From Clostridia bacterium (GTDB lineage: Bacteria > Bacillota > Clostridia > Oscillospirales > Acutalibacteraceae), in the NCBI GenBank assembly GCA_017520705.1, contig JAFXFF010000039.1:1-64000 (forward strand): a stretch of 64,000 nt of DNA, given 5' to 3'. Of this stretch, positions 54,204-62,069 are shown one piece after another (position 1 is the stretch's first letter; each line of letters starts with the position of its first letter). A program made the translations under genes and the position numbers. Under the pieces are notes generated by a model that made no database searches, was not told the origin of the DNA, and worked only from the letters and a program-made list of their open reading frames with translations.

Positions 54204-55475
54204 TCAAACAGCGTAAAATTTCTCTTGGAAGGCGGCGATGGCCGCCTCGGTTTCGGTCAGGGCCGCCTCGTCGCGGGCAGATAGCGCCGCGGCGTGGGCG
54301 GCACACAGGGCGGTATAGGCGGGATAATACTCCGCCATAATGAAACGGGCGTATTTGGCGTAACGGAAATCGCCCACGCAACGGAAATGCTTGTCGCTTT
54401 CGCGGCGTACCGCCACGCTGCGGCCCTCGGAAACGGCAGGCAGCAGGTCGTCGTAGCCGGTGGCGAAAATCAGAGAAAACTGCTTACTGAAATGGTCGTA
54501 GTCGCTCCACAAAACCGTGGTGTGGGCGTCGGAGGAGCCCACAATGGGGATGCGGCATCCCTCAGCCCGCAGATCGTGGTAAACCAGCTCCAGCAGGTTG
54601 TTGCCGTTGCCGGTGTCATCGTTGCCGCCGAAGAGCTCTAAGGCGTCAAAATGGCCGTTTCGGATGTGATAGCGGCACTCGATGGGTTGGTAGTTGTACT
54701 CGCCGTCGGTCTCCCAGAAGGGGTGAGCCAGCACCGCAAAGCCGCCGGCACGGCGAATCTCCTCCGCAATAAAGATGCGGTAGGCCGCTGCGTAAGGGTC
54801 GGGCAGAGTGGAAAAATCCTCCTGTGCCACGATACGCTCAAGCTCCGCCTTGACGTAGTCGGGACGCTCCTCAAAGAGGGGGGAAACGGGGCGCTTTGCA
54901 TTGAGGCTGACGATGTGGAAATAACTGCCGCCCTTGGGATGCACCTCTTCACCGCGCATTACGTAAAAGCGGTCGGTGAGAATGCCCATCTGAGCCTGCA
55001 ATTCATCCGAGGGATGGTAACGCCCGTGGTCGGTGACGGCGATGAAATCGTAGCCCGCCGCACGGTAGTTGCAGGCCACCTCGAAAGGCTCGCCCTTGCC
55101 GTCGGAGCGGTTGGTGTGCAGGTGGGTGTCGCCCTTATACGGGCGCAGAGCCGCCAGATCGGGGTCCACGGCGTAAAGATAGGCAGGCCAAGAGATCTCC
55201 TCCCCCACCTTCAATTTGACACAGTAGCGCTGCTCCTCAGCAAAATCAAAGTCGGCGCACCACAGGCCGTCACCGCAGGCGGTGAGCGGCACCCAAAGGT
55301 AGCGGTCGGCGTGATGGGACCAGTAGTCGGGGTAATGGGACACACCGTAGACCTCCATCGGGGTCAGACGTGCCACCACGGGCGCCTCCACCTCGCCCTC
55401 CAATCGGAAATACAGGGTCTGTCGGCTGTGAGCCGCCACCACCTTAGGGTAGATTTCGGATACGCAAAAGCCCAT
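54204..55475 (-). CDS. PHP-domain metal-dependent hydrolase
   Basis: 423 residues from the ATG at 55475, with GGAGCG upstream; the frame is open from 55685 into the channel gene. An N-terminal beta-rich domain (1-130) precedes the PHP core: GDTHLHTNRSDG, AVTDHGRYHP, MRGEEVH, FAVLAHPFWE and VGSSDAHT carry the metal ligands. Likely phosphoesterase on a small molecule; not a polymerase-associated PHP. Confidence 0.85.
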   Translation of the reverse strand: MGFCVSEIYPKVVAAHSRQTLYFRLEGEVEAPVVARLTPMEVYGVSHYPDYWSHHADRYLWVPLTACGDGLWCADFDFAEEQRYCVKLKVGEEISWPAYLYAVDPDLAALRPYKGDTHLHTNRSDGKGEPFEVACNYRAAGYDFIAVTDHGRYHPSDELQAQMGILTDRFYVMRGEEVHPKGGSYFHIVSLNAKRPVSPLFEERPDYVKAELERIVAQEDFSTLPDPYAAAYRIFIAEEIRRAGGFAVLAHPFWETDGEYNYQPIECRYHIRNGHFDALELFGGNDDTGNGNNLLELVYHDLRAEGCRIPIVGSSDAHTTVLWSDYDHFSKQFSLIFATGYDDLLPAVSEGRSVAVRRESDKHFRCVGDFRYAKYARFIMAEYYPAYTALCAAHAAALSARDEAALTETEAAIAAFQEKFYAV

Positions 55476-55510
55476 CGTGTTCGCTCCTTTCATCATCGCC
55501 GGTCGGCCTC

Positions 55511-56218
55511 TTACTTGTCTATATTCTCCCTCAGTGCGTTCAGGTACTCCGCCGTCACAATACCGGCAGGGAGCGCCACCACCGCAATGCCGAAGAAGGA
55601 GGACAGCATCGCCACGGCACGGCCTGCCGCCGTGACGGGGTAGATATCGCCGTAGCCCACGGTGGTGAGGGATATGGTGGCCCAATAGATCGCGTCAAAA
55701 AAGCTGTCAAAAGAATGGGGCTCCACATTAAATACGATGATGGCGGACAGCAAAACATAGCCCACCGCCAATCCACCCACCGCCATCAAAGGCTTACGGG
55801 AGCGCTTGAGAATGTCCAGAATGGTGCGTGCATTCTTGGAGTAGCGGAAAATGCGGATGATGCGAAACACCGGAAACACCTGCGCCAGCGGCAGATCCGC
55901 CAGCCAGCCCGTCACCGAGCAGAACAAGGCCAGCACCGACAGCAGGTCGATGATCGAAATCAGCCGCAGGGGATAGCGGGCAAACGCTGTCCAGCGATAC
56001 TCGCGGAATTTATAGTCCGCCGTACTCCAGCGAAGCAGATAATCCACCGAAAAGATCAGCAGACACACCACCTCGGTGATACGAAACAGCGGCAGATCCT
56101 CTTTGAAAGTTAAGGGGATGAGGCTCAACGCGATGGTGGCGATCATCAGAAATTTATACGCCACACTGAGGGGGTTGCCCTCGTAAACGTGCACGATTTG
56201 ATGTATGCGTTTTCTCAT
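55511..56218 (-). CDS. Voltage-gated-type potassium channel
   Basis: 235 residues with six predicted membrane helices. An S4-like helix with regularly spaced Arg (VFPVFRIIRIFRYSKNAR), and the selectivity filter SLTTVGYGDIYP. No cytoplasmic RCK domain. First gene of the operon that continues with PHP, isochorismatase, DUF3267 and SGNH genes. Confidence 0.9.
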   Translation of the reverse strand: MRKRIHQIVHVYEGNPLSVAYKFLMIATIALSLIPLTFKEDLPLFRITEVVCLLIFSVDYLLRWSTADYKFREYRWTAFARYPLRLISIIDLLSVLALFCSVTGWLADLPLAQVFPVFRIIRIFRYSKNARTILDILKRSRKPLMAVGGLAVGYVLLSAIIVFNVEPHSFDSFFDAIYWATISLTTVGYGDIYPVTAAGRAVAMLSSFFGIAVVALPAGIVTAEYLNALRENIDK

Positions 56219-56247
56219 CGTTTCCCTCCTCTCCTCTATTTATGGCT

Positions 56248-56276
56248 ATTATAGCACCGTCGGGAAAGAATGGCAA
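56248..56276 (-). promoter_or_regulatory. Promoter of the channel operon
   Basis: TTGCCA and TATAAT with 17 bases between them and TGC before the -10. Confidence 0.72.
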
Positions 56277-56277
56277 G

Positions 56278-56307
56278 AAAAAAGCACCTCTTGCGAGGTG
56301 CTTTTTT
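56278..56307 (-). terminator. Terminator of the Thr-repeat lipoprotein gene
   Basis: AAAGCACCTC and GAGGTGCTTT pair around TTGC, followed by T run. A near-identical hairpin is at 57366-57393. Confidence 0.82.
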
Positions 56308-56316
56308 GATCTCGAT

Positions 56317-57105
56317 TTAGAGCCGCTCGTAAATGGTCACCAACCGCAACGCCCAATCTTTCTGCATATCGTATTGATAATCCGCGAACACAGGATGTAC
56401 GAGGGTGCCGCCGCCATAAATGGTTAGCAACACTTCTTGATAATTCTCACACTGCACCGCATAGTACTCTTCCCAGCTTGCCTTCATATTGGAAACAAAG
56501 GTATGCAGATCCTCGGAGGTGCCGTAGGTCTCATTGGGTTCCTCCAACTCGTGAGCCATAATCTTTTGATAATACTCATCCGCGATTTCCGCCCATTTTT
56601 CGGCATATTTATTCGAAACGTCAACCATACCTGCGGTGGACTGGTTTTCGGGGTAGGACTGCTCCAACATGTAGGCGTTTTCAATCTCGATATTCAGCTT
56701 TTCGCGCAGCGAGGCATTGGGGTTCGTGGTAGGGTCGGTGGGATCGAAATACTTCATAATATTGCGCATCAATTCACCGGTGACAGGGTCTACGGCAGCA
56801 CCGCCGCACCAAATGCCGTCCTGGAAAAACCGCACAAAGCGCACCTCTCGGCCAGCGGATTCCCAATACTCGATCTCTTTCATATCATAGGTAATGCTCT
56901 CATCATCAGGCATACCCAAAAGAGGTGCCACAACGGCGGCAAGGGCGTCGTCGGACAAGTACGAGGACGCGGTCGTCGTAGTCGTCGTGGTAGTCGTCGT
57001 AGTCGTCGTGGCGATGTCTTTGGCAGGCTGTGAAGGTTTCTCGTCGCACCCCACCAAACCGACACACAGACACAGACACAGTAAAATCATTCCTACACGC
57101 TTCAT
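56317..57105 (-). CDS. Lipoprotein with poly-Thr linker and LprI/DUF1311-like C-terminus
   Basis: 262 residues. Signal peptide with lipobox VGLVGC, then a run of 13 Thr encoded by ACG/ACT-type codons (56972-57010). The last 75 residues (MKASWEEYYAVQCENYQ, YGGGTLVHPVF, DWALRLVTIYERL) resemble lysozyme-inhibitor LprI domains: a W near an invariant Cys, GG(S/T), and a terminal helix. A lysozyme-protective role is possible but unproven. It starts within the stop of the small membrane gene. Confidence 0.6.
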   Translation of the reverse strand: MKRVGMILLCLCLCVGLVGCDEKPSQPAKDIATTTTTTTTTTTTTASSYLSDDALAAVVAPLLGMPDDESITYDMKEIEYWESAGREVRFVRFFQDGIWCGGAAVDPVTGELMRNIMKYFDPTDPTTNPNASLREKLNIEIENAYMLEQSYPENQSTAGMVDVSNKYAEKWAEIADEYYQKIMAHELEEPNETYGTSEDLHTFVSNMKASWEEYYAVQCENYQEVLLTIYGGGTLVHPVFADYQYDMQKDWALRLVTIYERL

Positions 57106-57302
57106 TCCACTTTCTCCTTTCGCTTATTCCAAATCATCTTCACCAAAAGGATGCCATACAGCACCAAGGAAACGGCACGCAACACGATGCCGCACCACTC
57201 AACCGCCTTGGGAACGTTCGTGCACAGGTTCACTAACGACACCACACAGCCAATGAGCAAACAAACGGAAGCAGCCAGTTGCATTACGCTCACTTTTTTC
57301 AT
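57102..57302 (-). CDS. Small two-helix membrane protein
   Basis: 66 residues from the ATG at 57302, with AAAGGAG upstream; the frame is open from 57353. Two hydrophobic helices (LAASVCLLIGCVVSLVNLC and WCGIVLRAVSLVLYGILLV) and a basic tail. Co-translated with the lipoprotein downstream (4-base overlap). Function unknown. Confidence 0.6.
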   Translation of the reverse strand: MKKVSVMQLAASVCLLIGCVVSLVNLCTNVPKAVEWCGIVLRAVSLVLYGILLVKMIWNKRKEKVE

Positions 57303-57334
57303 CCTCACCGCTCCTTTCGGTTTTTTATATTTAT

Positions 57335-57363
57335 AGTCTACAACATTAGACACCGTTTGTCAA
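57335..57363 (-). promoter_or_regulatory. Promoter of the small membrane protein-lipoprotein pair
   Basis: TTGACA and TAGACT with 17 bases between them on the minus strand. Confidence 0.55.
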
Positions 57364-57365
57364 GT

Positions 57366-57393
57366 AAAAAGCACCTCGTGAGAGGTGCTTTTT
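57366..57393 (-). terminator. Terminator of the paralogous membrane protein pair
   Basis: AAAAAGCACCTC and GAGGTGCTTTTT pair around GTGA. It nearly touches the promoter of the next transcript. Confidence 0.8.
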
Positions 57394-57406
57394 GGGAGGT
57401 CATTCT

Positions 57407-57952
57407 TCATAGGGTCTCCCCCTCCAATTGGAACAATTTCGCGTTGTAGGCCAACAGAATGGCGCCGTTATGGGGGCGGGAGAGCACAAGATAGTATTCG
57501 TCGCCTTCGGAGGCGTGGTAATATTCACCCATACAAGACAAAGGGTACAGCTTGCTCCATTTGTGATTCTTCTGCGGCACGTTATAATCGCCGTAGCGGG
57601 CAAAATTCAAAACGCACCAGTAGTGCTTGATGTAGGTTCTGGCGGATAGATTCTCACCGCTTCGTGCAGAGATGAGCTTATCCCTCACGATGCAGATCTT
57701 ATGGTGAAAGCCGCCCAAGGTGTACCACACCGACGACACCTGCCAACCGAAAATAACCAACCACAGAACAAGACAGAGCCAAAATTGCAATTCAAACATA
57801 ACCGCCGGCATCATCCGAAACAACCACACAATCAGCGCCAATAATAATCCGCTGAACGCCAAGCCCGCCCAGGATTTCCACAGCTTGCGCCGCAGGTCGC
57901 GGCGGATATTCTTCATCGTCAGCGTGTCCTTGGGGAATTCTTTTTTCTTCAT
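57407..57952 (-). CDS. Two-helix membrane protein, paralogue B
   Basis: 181 residues. IRRDLRRKLWKSW, two membrane helices (about residues 30-50 and 56-75), then a cytosolic domain ending in EYYLVLSRPHNGAILLAYNAKLFQLEGETL-type sequence shared with the upstream gene. Family not recognised; the C-terminal domain has a PH- or YcxB-like look. Overlaps the upstream paralogue by 4 bases; the shared LEGETL codons also provide its GGAGGGGG ribosome site. Confidence 0.65.
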   Translation of the reverse strand: MKKKEFPKDTLTMKNIRRDLRRKLWKSWAGLAFSGLLLALIVWLFRMMPAVMFELQFWLCLVLWLVIFGWQVSSVWYTLGGFHHKICIVRDKLISARSGENLSARTYIKHYWCVLNFARYGDYNVPQKNHKWSKLYPLSCMGEYYHASEGDEYYLVLSRPHNGAILLAYNAKLFQLEGETL

Positions 57953-58521
57953 AGGGTCTCCCCCTCCAATTGGAAGTATTTGGCGGGATAGGCCAGCAGG
58001 ATCTTGCCGCTGTGAGGGCGGGAGAGGACGAGATAGAACTCGTCACCGTCGAAGGAGGTATTGTACACACCCTCAGAGGTCATCGGGTATTCCTTACTCC
58101 ACGGATAGTTTGTATCCGGCACTTTGTAATCGCCATAGCCATTAAACCGCAAAACACCCCAGGACATAGAAGTGCGCCATCGAGTAGACGTGTAATACCT
58201 GCCCCCATCCGAAGAAATGAGACGATCCTTGACAAGATAAGGCTTGCGGCGGAAGCCGCAGGTGAGCAACCAAGCCTCCTTGATACACACGTAAAGGAGG
58301 AAGGGTATCGCAAGCAACATCACCCACCCGGGCAGATGGGAGTGGCGGCCGGTGCCGCGCTCAAACAGCAATTCGGGGACTTGATGGAAGGCCCAGATGA
58401 ACCCGACCGAAAACGCTGCACAAACAATCAGCAACACCCAAGACTGCCATAATCTGCGCCGCAGGTCGCGGCGGATATTGGCGTAGGTCAGTATCTCCTT
58501 GCGGGAGTCTTGCTGTTTCAT
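57949..58521 (-). CDS. Two-helix membrane protein, paralogue A
   Basis: 190 residues from the ATG at 58521, preceded by GAGAGGTGA; the frame is open from 58674. It aligns along its length with the downstream gene: NIRRDLRRRLWQSW, two helices, VKDRLISSDGG, FNGYGDYKVP, and EFYLVLSRPHSGKILLAYPA. A tandem duplication. Function unknown. Confidence 0.65.
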   Translation of the reverse strand: MKQQDSRKEILTYANIRRDLRRRLWQSWVLLIVCAAFSVGFIWAFHQVPELLFERGTGRHSHLPGWVMLLAIPFLLYVCIKEAWLLTCGFRRKPYLVKDRLISSDGGRYYTSTRWRTSMSWGVLRFNGYGDYKVPDTNYPWSKEYPMTSEGVYNTSFDGDEFYLVLSRPHSGKILLAYPAKYFQLEGETL

Positions 58522-58541
58522 CAAATCACCTCTCTGACGAT

Positions 58542-58570
58542 AGGATAGCACAGGGATAACGGAAATGCAA
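58542..58570 (-). promoter_or_regulatory. Promoter of the paralogue pair
   Basis: TTGCAT and TATCCT with 17 bases between them, TGC before the -10. Confidence 0.5.
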
Positions 58571-58672
58571 TCCTCTGTTCCGATTACATAGACAGCATAA
58601 CACAGATTGTTGCGATGCGAAAGAATAAGATTGGCAAAATAAGGGCGCTTATTTATATCATTTTGGCAAAAC

Positions 58673-58706
58673 AAAACCGGCGTTTTTGCAAAAAACGCCG
58701 GTTTTT
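58673..58706 (-). terminator. Terminator of the small XRE gene
   Basis: AAAACCGGCGTTTTT and AAAAACGCCGGTTTT pair around GCA/A, directly beyond the stop codon. Confidence 0.8.
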
Positions 58707-58707
58707 A

Positions 58708-59217
58708 TCAAACCTCTTTGCGCTTGATCTTCATCTTCTCGCACCAAAGCTGCAGCGCCTCCACCGTGGCGGAGACCTGCTCCAGCTCCGCGTAGATGCG
58801 GTCGAAGTCTTCCTGCTCGTCCGCCGAGAGTTGGCCGTCCTCCAAGATCTCCATCAGGCGCACCTTATTGTGATTGACCTTCTTGAGCACCACCGCCATA
58901 TTGACGAGGATCTCATGGATGCCGCCATCGAGGGCGACCTCAGGGGTATCCAGCTTGCCGATCTCGCACTCGTTGCAGCAGTAATAATTGCGCAATTCGG
59001 GCTTATTATACCGCTGCGCCATGGCCACCACATCGGCGGGCTGCACCGCCACGGTGCCGTTCTCGATCTTCACCAGCTTATACTCGGGCACACCGGGCAT
59101 ACCGGGAAAATCGGGGTCGTCCGGCAGGTACTCGGTGGCCTCGGCACGGCTGAGGCCCAGCTCCTCCCGCGTCAGCTGGTAGATGTTTTTATGCTTTTTC
59201 ACAGATGCTTTACCCAT
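58708..59217 (-). CDS. XRE-type helix-turn-helix protein with CCxxC motif
   Basis: 169 residues. N-terminal HTH-like region (YQLTREELGLSRAEATEYL ... YKLVKIENGTVAVQPADVVAMA), then NYYCCNECEIGKL with a CCxxC motif, then a long helix (residues 95-165). The same architecture is common in Clostridia; function unknown. Its own promoter and terminator bracket it. Confidence 0.7.
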   Translation of the reverse strand: MGKASVKKHKNIYQLTREELGLSRAEATEYLPDDPDFPGMPGVPEYKLVKIENGTVAVQPADVVAMAQRYNKPELRNYYCCNECEIGKLDTPEVALDGGIHEILVNMAVVLKKVNHNKVRLMEILEDGQLSADEQEDFDRIYAELEQVSATVEALQLWCEKMKIKRKEV

Positions 59218-59260
59218 AGTGATGGTCCTCCTTATCCGCCCCTTCTCTTACGTTGGGTTC

Positions 59261-59289
59261 ATTATAGCATAGCCGGGGCAAAAGCGCAA
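59261..59289 (-). promoter_or_regulatory. Promoter of the small XRE gene
   Basis: TTGCGC and TATAAT with 17 bases between them, TGC before the -10. Confidence 0.68.
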
Positions 59290-59335
59290 GGCGTTGCGAT
59301 AAAGCCGTTGAGCCGTTGTCAAACTATTTTGTGCC

Positions 59336-59360
59336 ACCGATTTGAGACAAGCATAGTATG
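59336..59360 (+). promoter_or_regulatory. Candidate sigma-K-type promoter of the collagen-like gene
   Basis: AC, 14 bases, then CATAGTATG, close to the sigma-K pattern AC...CATANNNTA. A second CATACGATA lies at 59364 but is too close to the ribosome site. A sigma-A alternative (TTGAGA-18-TACGAT) is possible. Confidence 0.38.
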
Positions 59361-59390
59361 TAACATACGATAGGCAAGGAGGTGAACACA

Positions 59391-60335
59391 ATGAACAGAC
59401 GGAATTATTATGGCGGCAACTGCTATGACGGCGACAATTGCGGCTGCAACTGCGATGGCACACCCAACGATCCCGGCGATGGTGCTTGTGTGGTTTGCCC
59501 TCCCGGTCCGCAAGGCCCCATCGGGCCGAGAGGACCGCAGGGTCCTATTGGACCTAGGGGTCTGACCGGTGCCACGGGTCCGCAAGGTCCTACCGGTCCT
59601 CAGGGACCGATGGGCGAAACCGGCCCCGAAGGTCCGCAGGGTCCCGTAGGTCCGCAGGGTCCTGCAGGTGAGGTTGGCCCCGTGGGTCCCCAGGGTCCCG
59701 CCGGTGAGGTTGGCTCCGTGGGTCCCCAGGGTCCCGCCGGTGAGGTTGGGCCTGTTGGTCCGCAGGGCCCCGCCGGCGCGACCGGTGCTGTCGGCCCCGT
59801 GGGTCCGCAGGGTCCTGCCGGTGAGGCTGGGCCTGTTGGTCCGCAGGGTCCCGCCGGTGAGGTCGGCCCCGTGGGTCCGCAGGGTCCTGCAGGTGCAGAC
59901 GGTGTCGGTGGCGTGCTGAACTACGCCGACTTCTACGCGCTGATGCCCCCCGACAACGCGGCCACCGTGGCGCCGGGCACCGACGTCAGATTCCCTCAAG
60001 ACGGCCCCAACAGCGGCGCGGACATCGCTCGCGTGGGCGCAGACGCCTTTAATCTGGCGCAGATCGGCACCTATCAGGTGCTGTTTGAGGTGAGCGTGGA
60101 CGAGCCCGGTCAGTTGATGCTGACCCTCAACGGCGAGGATTTGGCCTACACGGTGGTGGGCAGAGCTACCGGCGCGTCCCAGATCGTAGGGATGGCACTG
60201 GTGACCACCACGGTGACCAACTCCATCCTCACGGTGCGCAATCCCGAAGGCACCGCCGCCGCCCTGACCATCACCCCGCTCGCCGGAGGCACACGACCCG
60301 TCTCCGCCCATCTGGTGATTACGCAGATTGCCTAA
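59391..60335 (+). CDS. Collagen-like (Gly-X-Y) surface protein, BclA-like
   Basis: 314 residues from the ATG at 59391, with AAGGAGG upstream. A short N-terminus rich in Tyr, Gly and Cys ([13 protein letters not shown], then [11 protein letters not shown]) precedes about 45 uninterrupted Gly-X-Y triplets (residues 38-177), many of them GPQGPAGEV repeats. The C-terminal 130 residues form a BclA_C-like trimerisation domain ([38 protein letters not shown]). No signal peptide, as usual for exosporium proteins. Probable spore-surface filament. Confidence 0.85.
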   Translation: MNRRNYYGGNCYDGDNCGCNCDGTPNDPGDGACVVCPPGPQGPIGPRGPQGPIGPRGLTGATGPQGPTGPQGPMGETGPEGPQGPVGPQGPAGEVGPVGPQGPAGEVGSVGPQGPAGEVGPVGPQGPAGATGAVGPVGPQGPAGEAGPVGPQGPAGEVGPVGPQGPAGADGVGGVLNYADFYALMPPDNAATVAPGTDVRFPQDGPNSGADIARVGADAFNLAQIGTYQVLFEVSVDEPGQLMLTLNGEDLAYTVVGRATGASQIVGMALVTTTVTNSILTVRNPEGTAAALTITPLAGGTRPVSAHLVITQIA

Positions 60336-60356
60336 ACAAAAGGGAGATGAAAAACG

Positions 60357-60384
60357 AAAAGCACTCCGTACGGAGTGCTTTTTG
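60357..60384. terminator. Bidirectional terminator collagen-like / PH-like genes
   Basis: AAAAGCACTCCG and CGGAGTGCTTTT pair around TA, serving the convergent transcripts. Confidence 0.82.
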
Positions 60385-60408
60385 TTTTGGATATTTTGTA
60401 TTAAATCG

Positions 60409-60807
60409 TCAAATATCAACTTTATCTTGTAATGTCTCGATAAAATTTTTTACATTATTTGACCCATTCCCCGTCAAGCTAGTTGAAAAATCCTTTATAT
60501 CTTTAATGAGGAAATGATATTTCTTATCCGCAACCAAATAAATATGAACGGAGCGCTTGAATAATAAGCCTCTTTTAATAGACAATTTTGTAATATCGTG
60601 AAATGGTATTTCAGTAATATAAGCACCACTTCTGGTATATATGAAACTTTCTTGCGTTAAATAAAAATAGCCATATTTAAAATGACGAGAAAATAAAAAC
60701 CAATAGAATCTTCCACCGTAACAAGGGAATCTAATATCAGAAACCCTTTTCTTTACTGACTTGTAAATAAAATCAAAAGTGTGCTCAAAGTTATCTCTCC
60801 AGCTCAT
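60409..60807 (-). CDS. PH-like domain protein
   Basis: 132 residues from the ATG at 60807, with GGTGGTGAT upstream; the frame is open from 60873 but the extra residues are the translated promoter. Sequence YFYLTQESFIYTRSGAYIT-type followed by IPFHDITKLSIKRG and VHIYLVADKKYHFLIKD resembles GRAM/bacterial PH domains. AT-rich, unlike the neighbouring collagen-like gene. Function unknown; member of the repeat-linked cassette array. Confidence 0.55.
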   Translation of the reverse strand: MSWRDNFEHTFDFIYKSVKKRVSDIRFPCYGGRFYWFLFSRHFKYGYFYLTQESFIYTRSGAYITEIPFHDITKLSIKRGLLFKRSVHIYLVADKKYHFLIKDIKDFSTSLTGNGSNNVKNFIETLQDKVDI

Positions 60808-60826
60808 ATCATCACCACCTACGTGT

Positions 60827-60855
60827 ATTATAGCATAAAAGTGGCGAAGTCGCAA
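60827..60855 (-). promoter_or_regulatory. Promoter of the PH-like gene (cassette type)
   Basis: TTGCGA and TATAAT with 17 bases between them; the spacer ends in TTTTATGC, as in the three other genes of the array. Confidence 0.7.
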
Positions 60856-60858
60856 GAG

Positions 60859-60985
60859 TTCTTCACTATTCACTATTACTTATTACTTTCCAAAAATCCC
60901 GTTTGCAAAGTTTTGTTTAGTGAAAAGTGAAGAGTGAATAGTGAAAAAGTAAAATCCCGAACGCTTTAGCATTAGGGATTTTTGT
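60859..60985. repeat. Linker repeat E1 (inverted-repeat element with terminator)
   Basis: A left part (TTCACTATTCACTATTACTT, then CCAAAAATCCCG) and a right part (AGTGAAGAGTGAATAGTGAA, then AAATCCCGAACGC...GGGATTTTT). TTCACTATTCACT and AGTGAATAGTGAA pair perfectly. The right end is a terminator-like hairpin for the upstream ADP-ribosylglycohydrolase gene. Nearly identical to E3 at 63369-63490. Confidence 0.7.
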
Positions 60986-61026
60986 AATTCGTATCAGAAA
61001 AAGAACTGTCTAAAAACTTGATTTTC

Positions 61027-61839
61027 TTACAATATTGCACAATATTTGTCTTTGAAATCCAAAACCACCTTTTTTAAGGTGTAATCAATTTTCCTGTCGC
61101 AAAAATCAGAAATATGTTTTGGGATTTCCTTATAATATGCTTCAGCAATTCCTCCGGCTATGCACGCTTCTGTATCAGCATCGCCACCAAGAGATACCGC
61201 ATTTCGAATCGCACTTTCGTAATCAGTGGAGTCTAAAAAAGCGATGATTGCAGGAGGTACGCTATAAGACGCTCTACTATCAAAAACATAATTATTTCTT
61301 ATTTCGTCAAGATTTTTTGAAAGATTATAGTGGAATTTGTTTTCTAAAAAACTACGAATTTCATCCTTGCTTTTTCTATTCCGAGCGAAAAAAACTGCCG
61401 TTGCAACCGCTTGCGCTGCTTTTATTGCTTCGCTGTTTTTATGCGTAAAAAAACAATTTGCTTTTGCTTGAAGAAGCACTTGATCAATAGTATCATATGC
61501 ATAACCAATCGGCACAGAACGCATCGCTGCACCATTAGCATAGCTTCGGTTTACTTTATATGTATCTGACCTTGCCCATTCCGAAAACATATTGCCAAAT
61601 CCCGCATGCGGATAGAATGAATAATATTGGCGAAACTGTCCTGCATATTCCAAACCGCGTTTTCGAATATTCCAACGGGTAATTTCATTAGGATTATTTA
61701 ATATTGATTTGCAAACAGCAACTGTTAAAACAGTATCATCGGTAAATGTGCTGTCCTTTTGGAATTCAAAATCATAATCCTTTGTACAATGAGTTTCATA
61801 GTACGAACCTATTATGTCGCCATATATTGCACCGAACAT
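61027..61839 (-). CDS. ADP-ribosylglycohydrolase family protein
   Basis: 270 residues from the ATG at 61839, with GGCGGTGATGAT upstream; the frame is open from 61869 through the promoter. N-terminal GAIYGDIIGSYYE, FTDDTVLTVAV and C-terminal SLGGDADTEACIAGGIAEAYY carry the metal ligands of the DraG/ARH fold. Removes ADP-ribose from proteins or nucleic acids. AT-rich. Its neighbours suggest an immunity or antidote role, by inference. Confidence 0.85.
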   Translation of the reverse strand: MFGAIYGDIIGSYYETHCTKDYDFEFQKDSTFTDDTVLTVAVCKSILNNPNEITRWNIRKRGLEYAGQFRQYYSFYPHAGFGNMFSEWARSDTYKVNRSYANGAAMRSVPIGYAYDTIDQVLLQAKANCFFTHKNSEAIKAAQAVATAVFFARNRKSKDEIRSFLENKFHYNLSKNLDEIRNNYVFDSRASYSVPPAIIAFLDSTDYESAIRNAVSLGGDADTEACIAGGIAEAYYKEIPKHISDFCDRKIDYTLKKVVLDFKDKYCAIL

Positions 61840-61859
61840 ATCATCACCGCCTTGGGTGT

Positions 61860-61888
61860 ATTGTATCATAAAAGCGGTAGAGGGGCAA
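61860..61888 (-). promoter_or_regulatory. Promoter of the ADP-ribosylglycohydrolase gene (cassette type)
   Basis: TTGCCC and TACAAT with 17 bases between them; the spacer has CGCTTTTATGA. Confidence 0.65.
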
Positions 61889-61890
61889 TA

Positions 61891-62040
61891 CTTATTACTG
61901 CTTACCTATTACTTATTACTTCCCAAAAATCCCGTATAAAATTAATTTTGAAGTAAGAGTGAAGAAGTAATAGGTAAAAAGTAAGCCCCAAGAACTTATC
62001 GTCCTTGGGGCTTTGTCATTCGTATTCGAAAAAGAACTGG
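61891..62040. repeat. Linker repeat E2 (diverged)
   Basis: Same order as E1: ACCTATTACTTATTACTT with CCAAAAATCCCG, then GAAGTAATAGGTAAAAAGTAA, then a different terminator hairpin GCCCCAAG...CTTGGGGC. The tail ATTCGTAT..GAAAAAGAACTG also occurs beside E1. The inverted arms have changed in step (TTACCTATTACTT with AAGTAATAGGTAA). Confidence 0.65.
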
Positions 62041-62069
62041 TCAAAAACCGAGAAATATTTAGTCTTTAA

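Noticed and set aside
55476..55685. N-terminal extension of the PHP gene
   Set aside because: The extension is a shadow of the channel gene; ATG at 55475 has a ribosome site.
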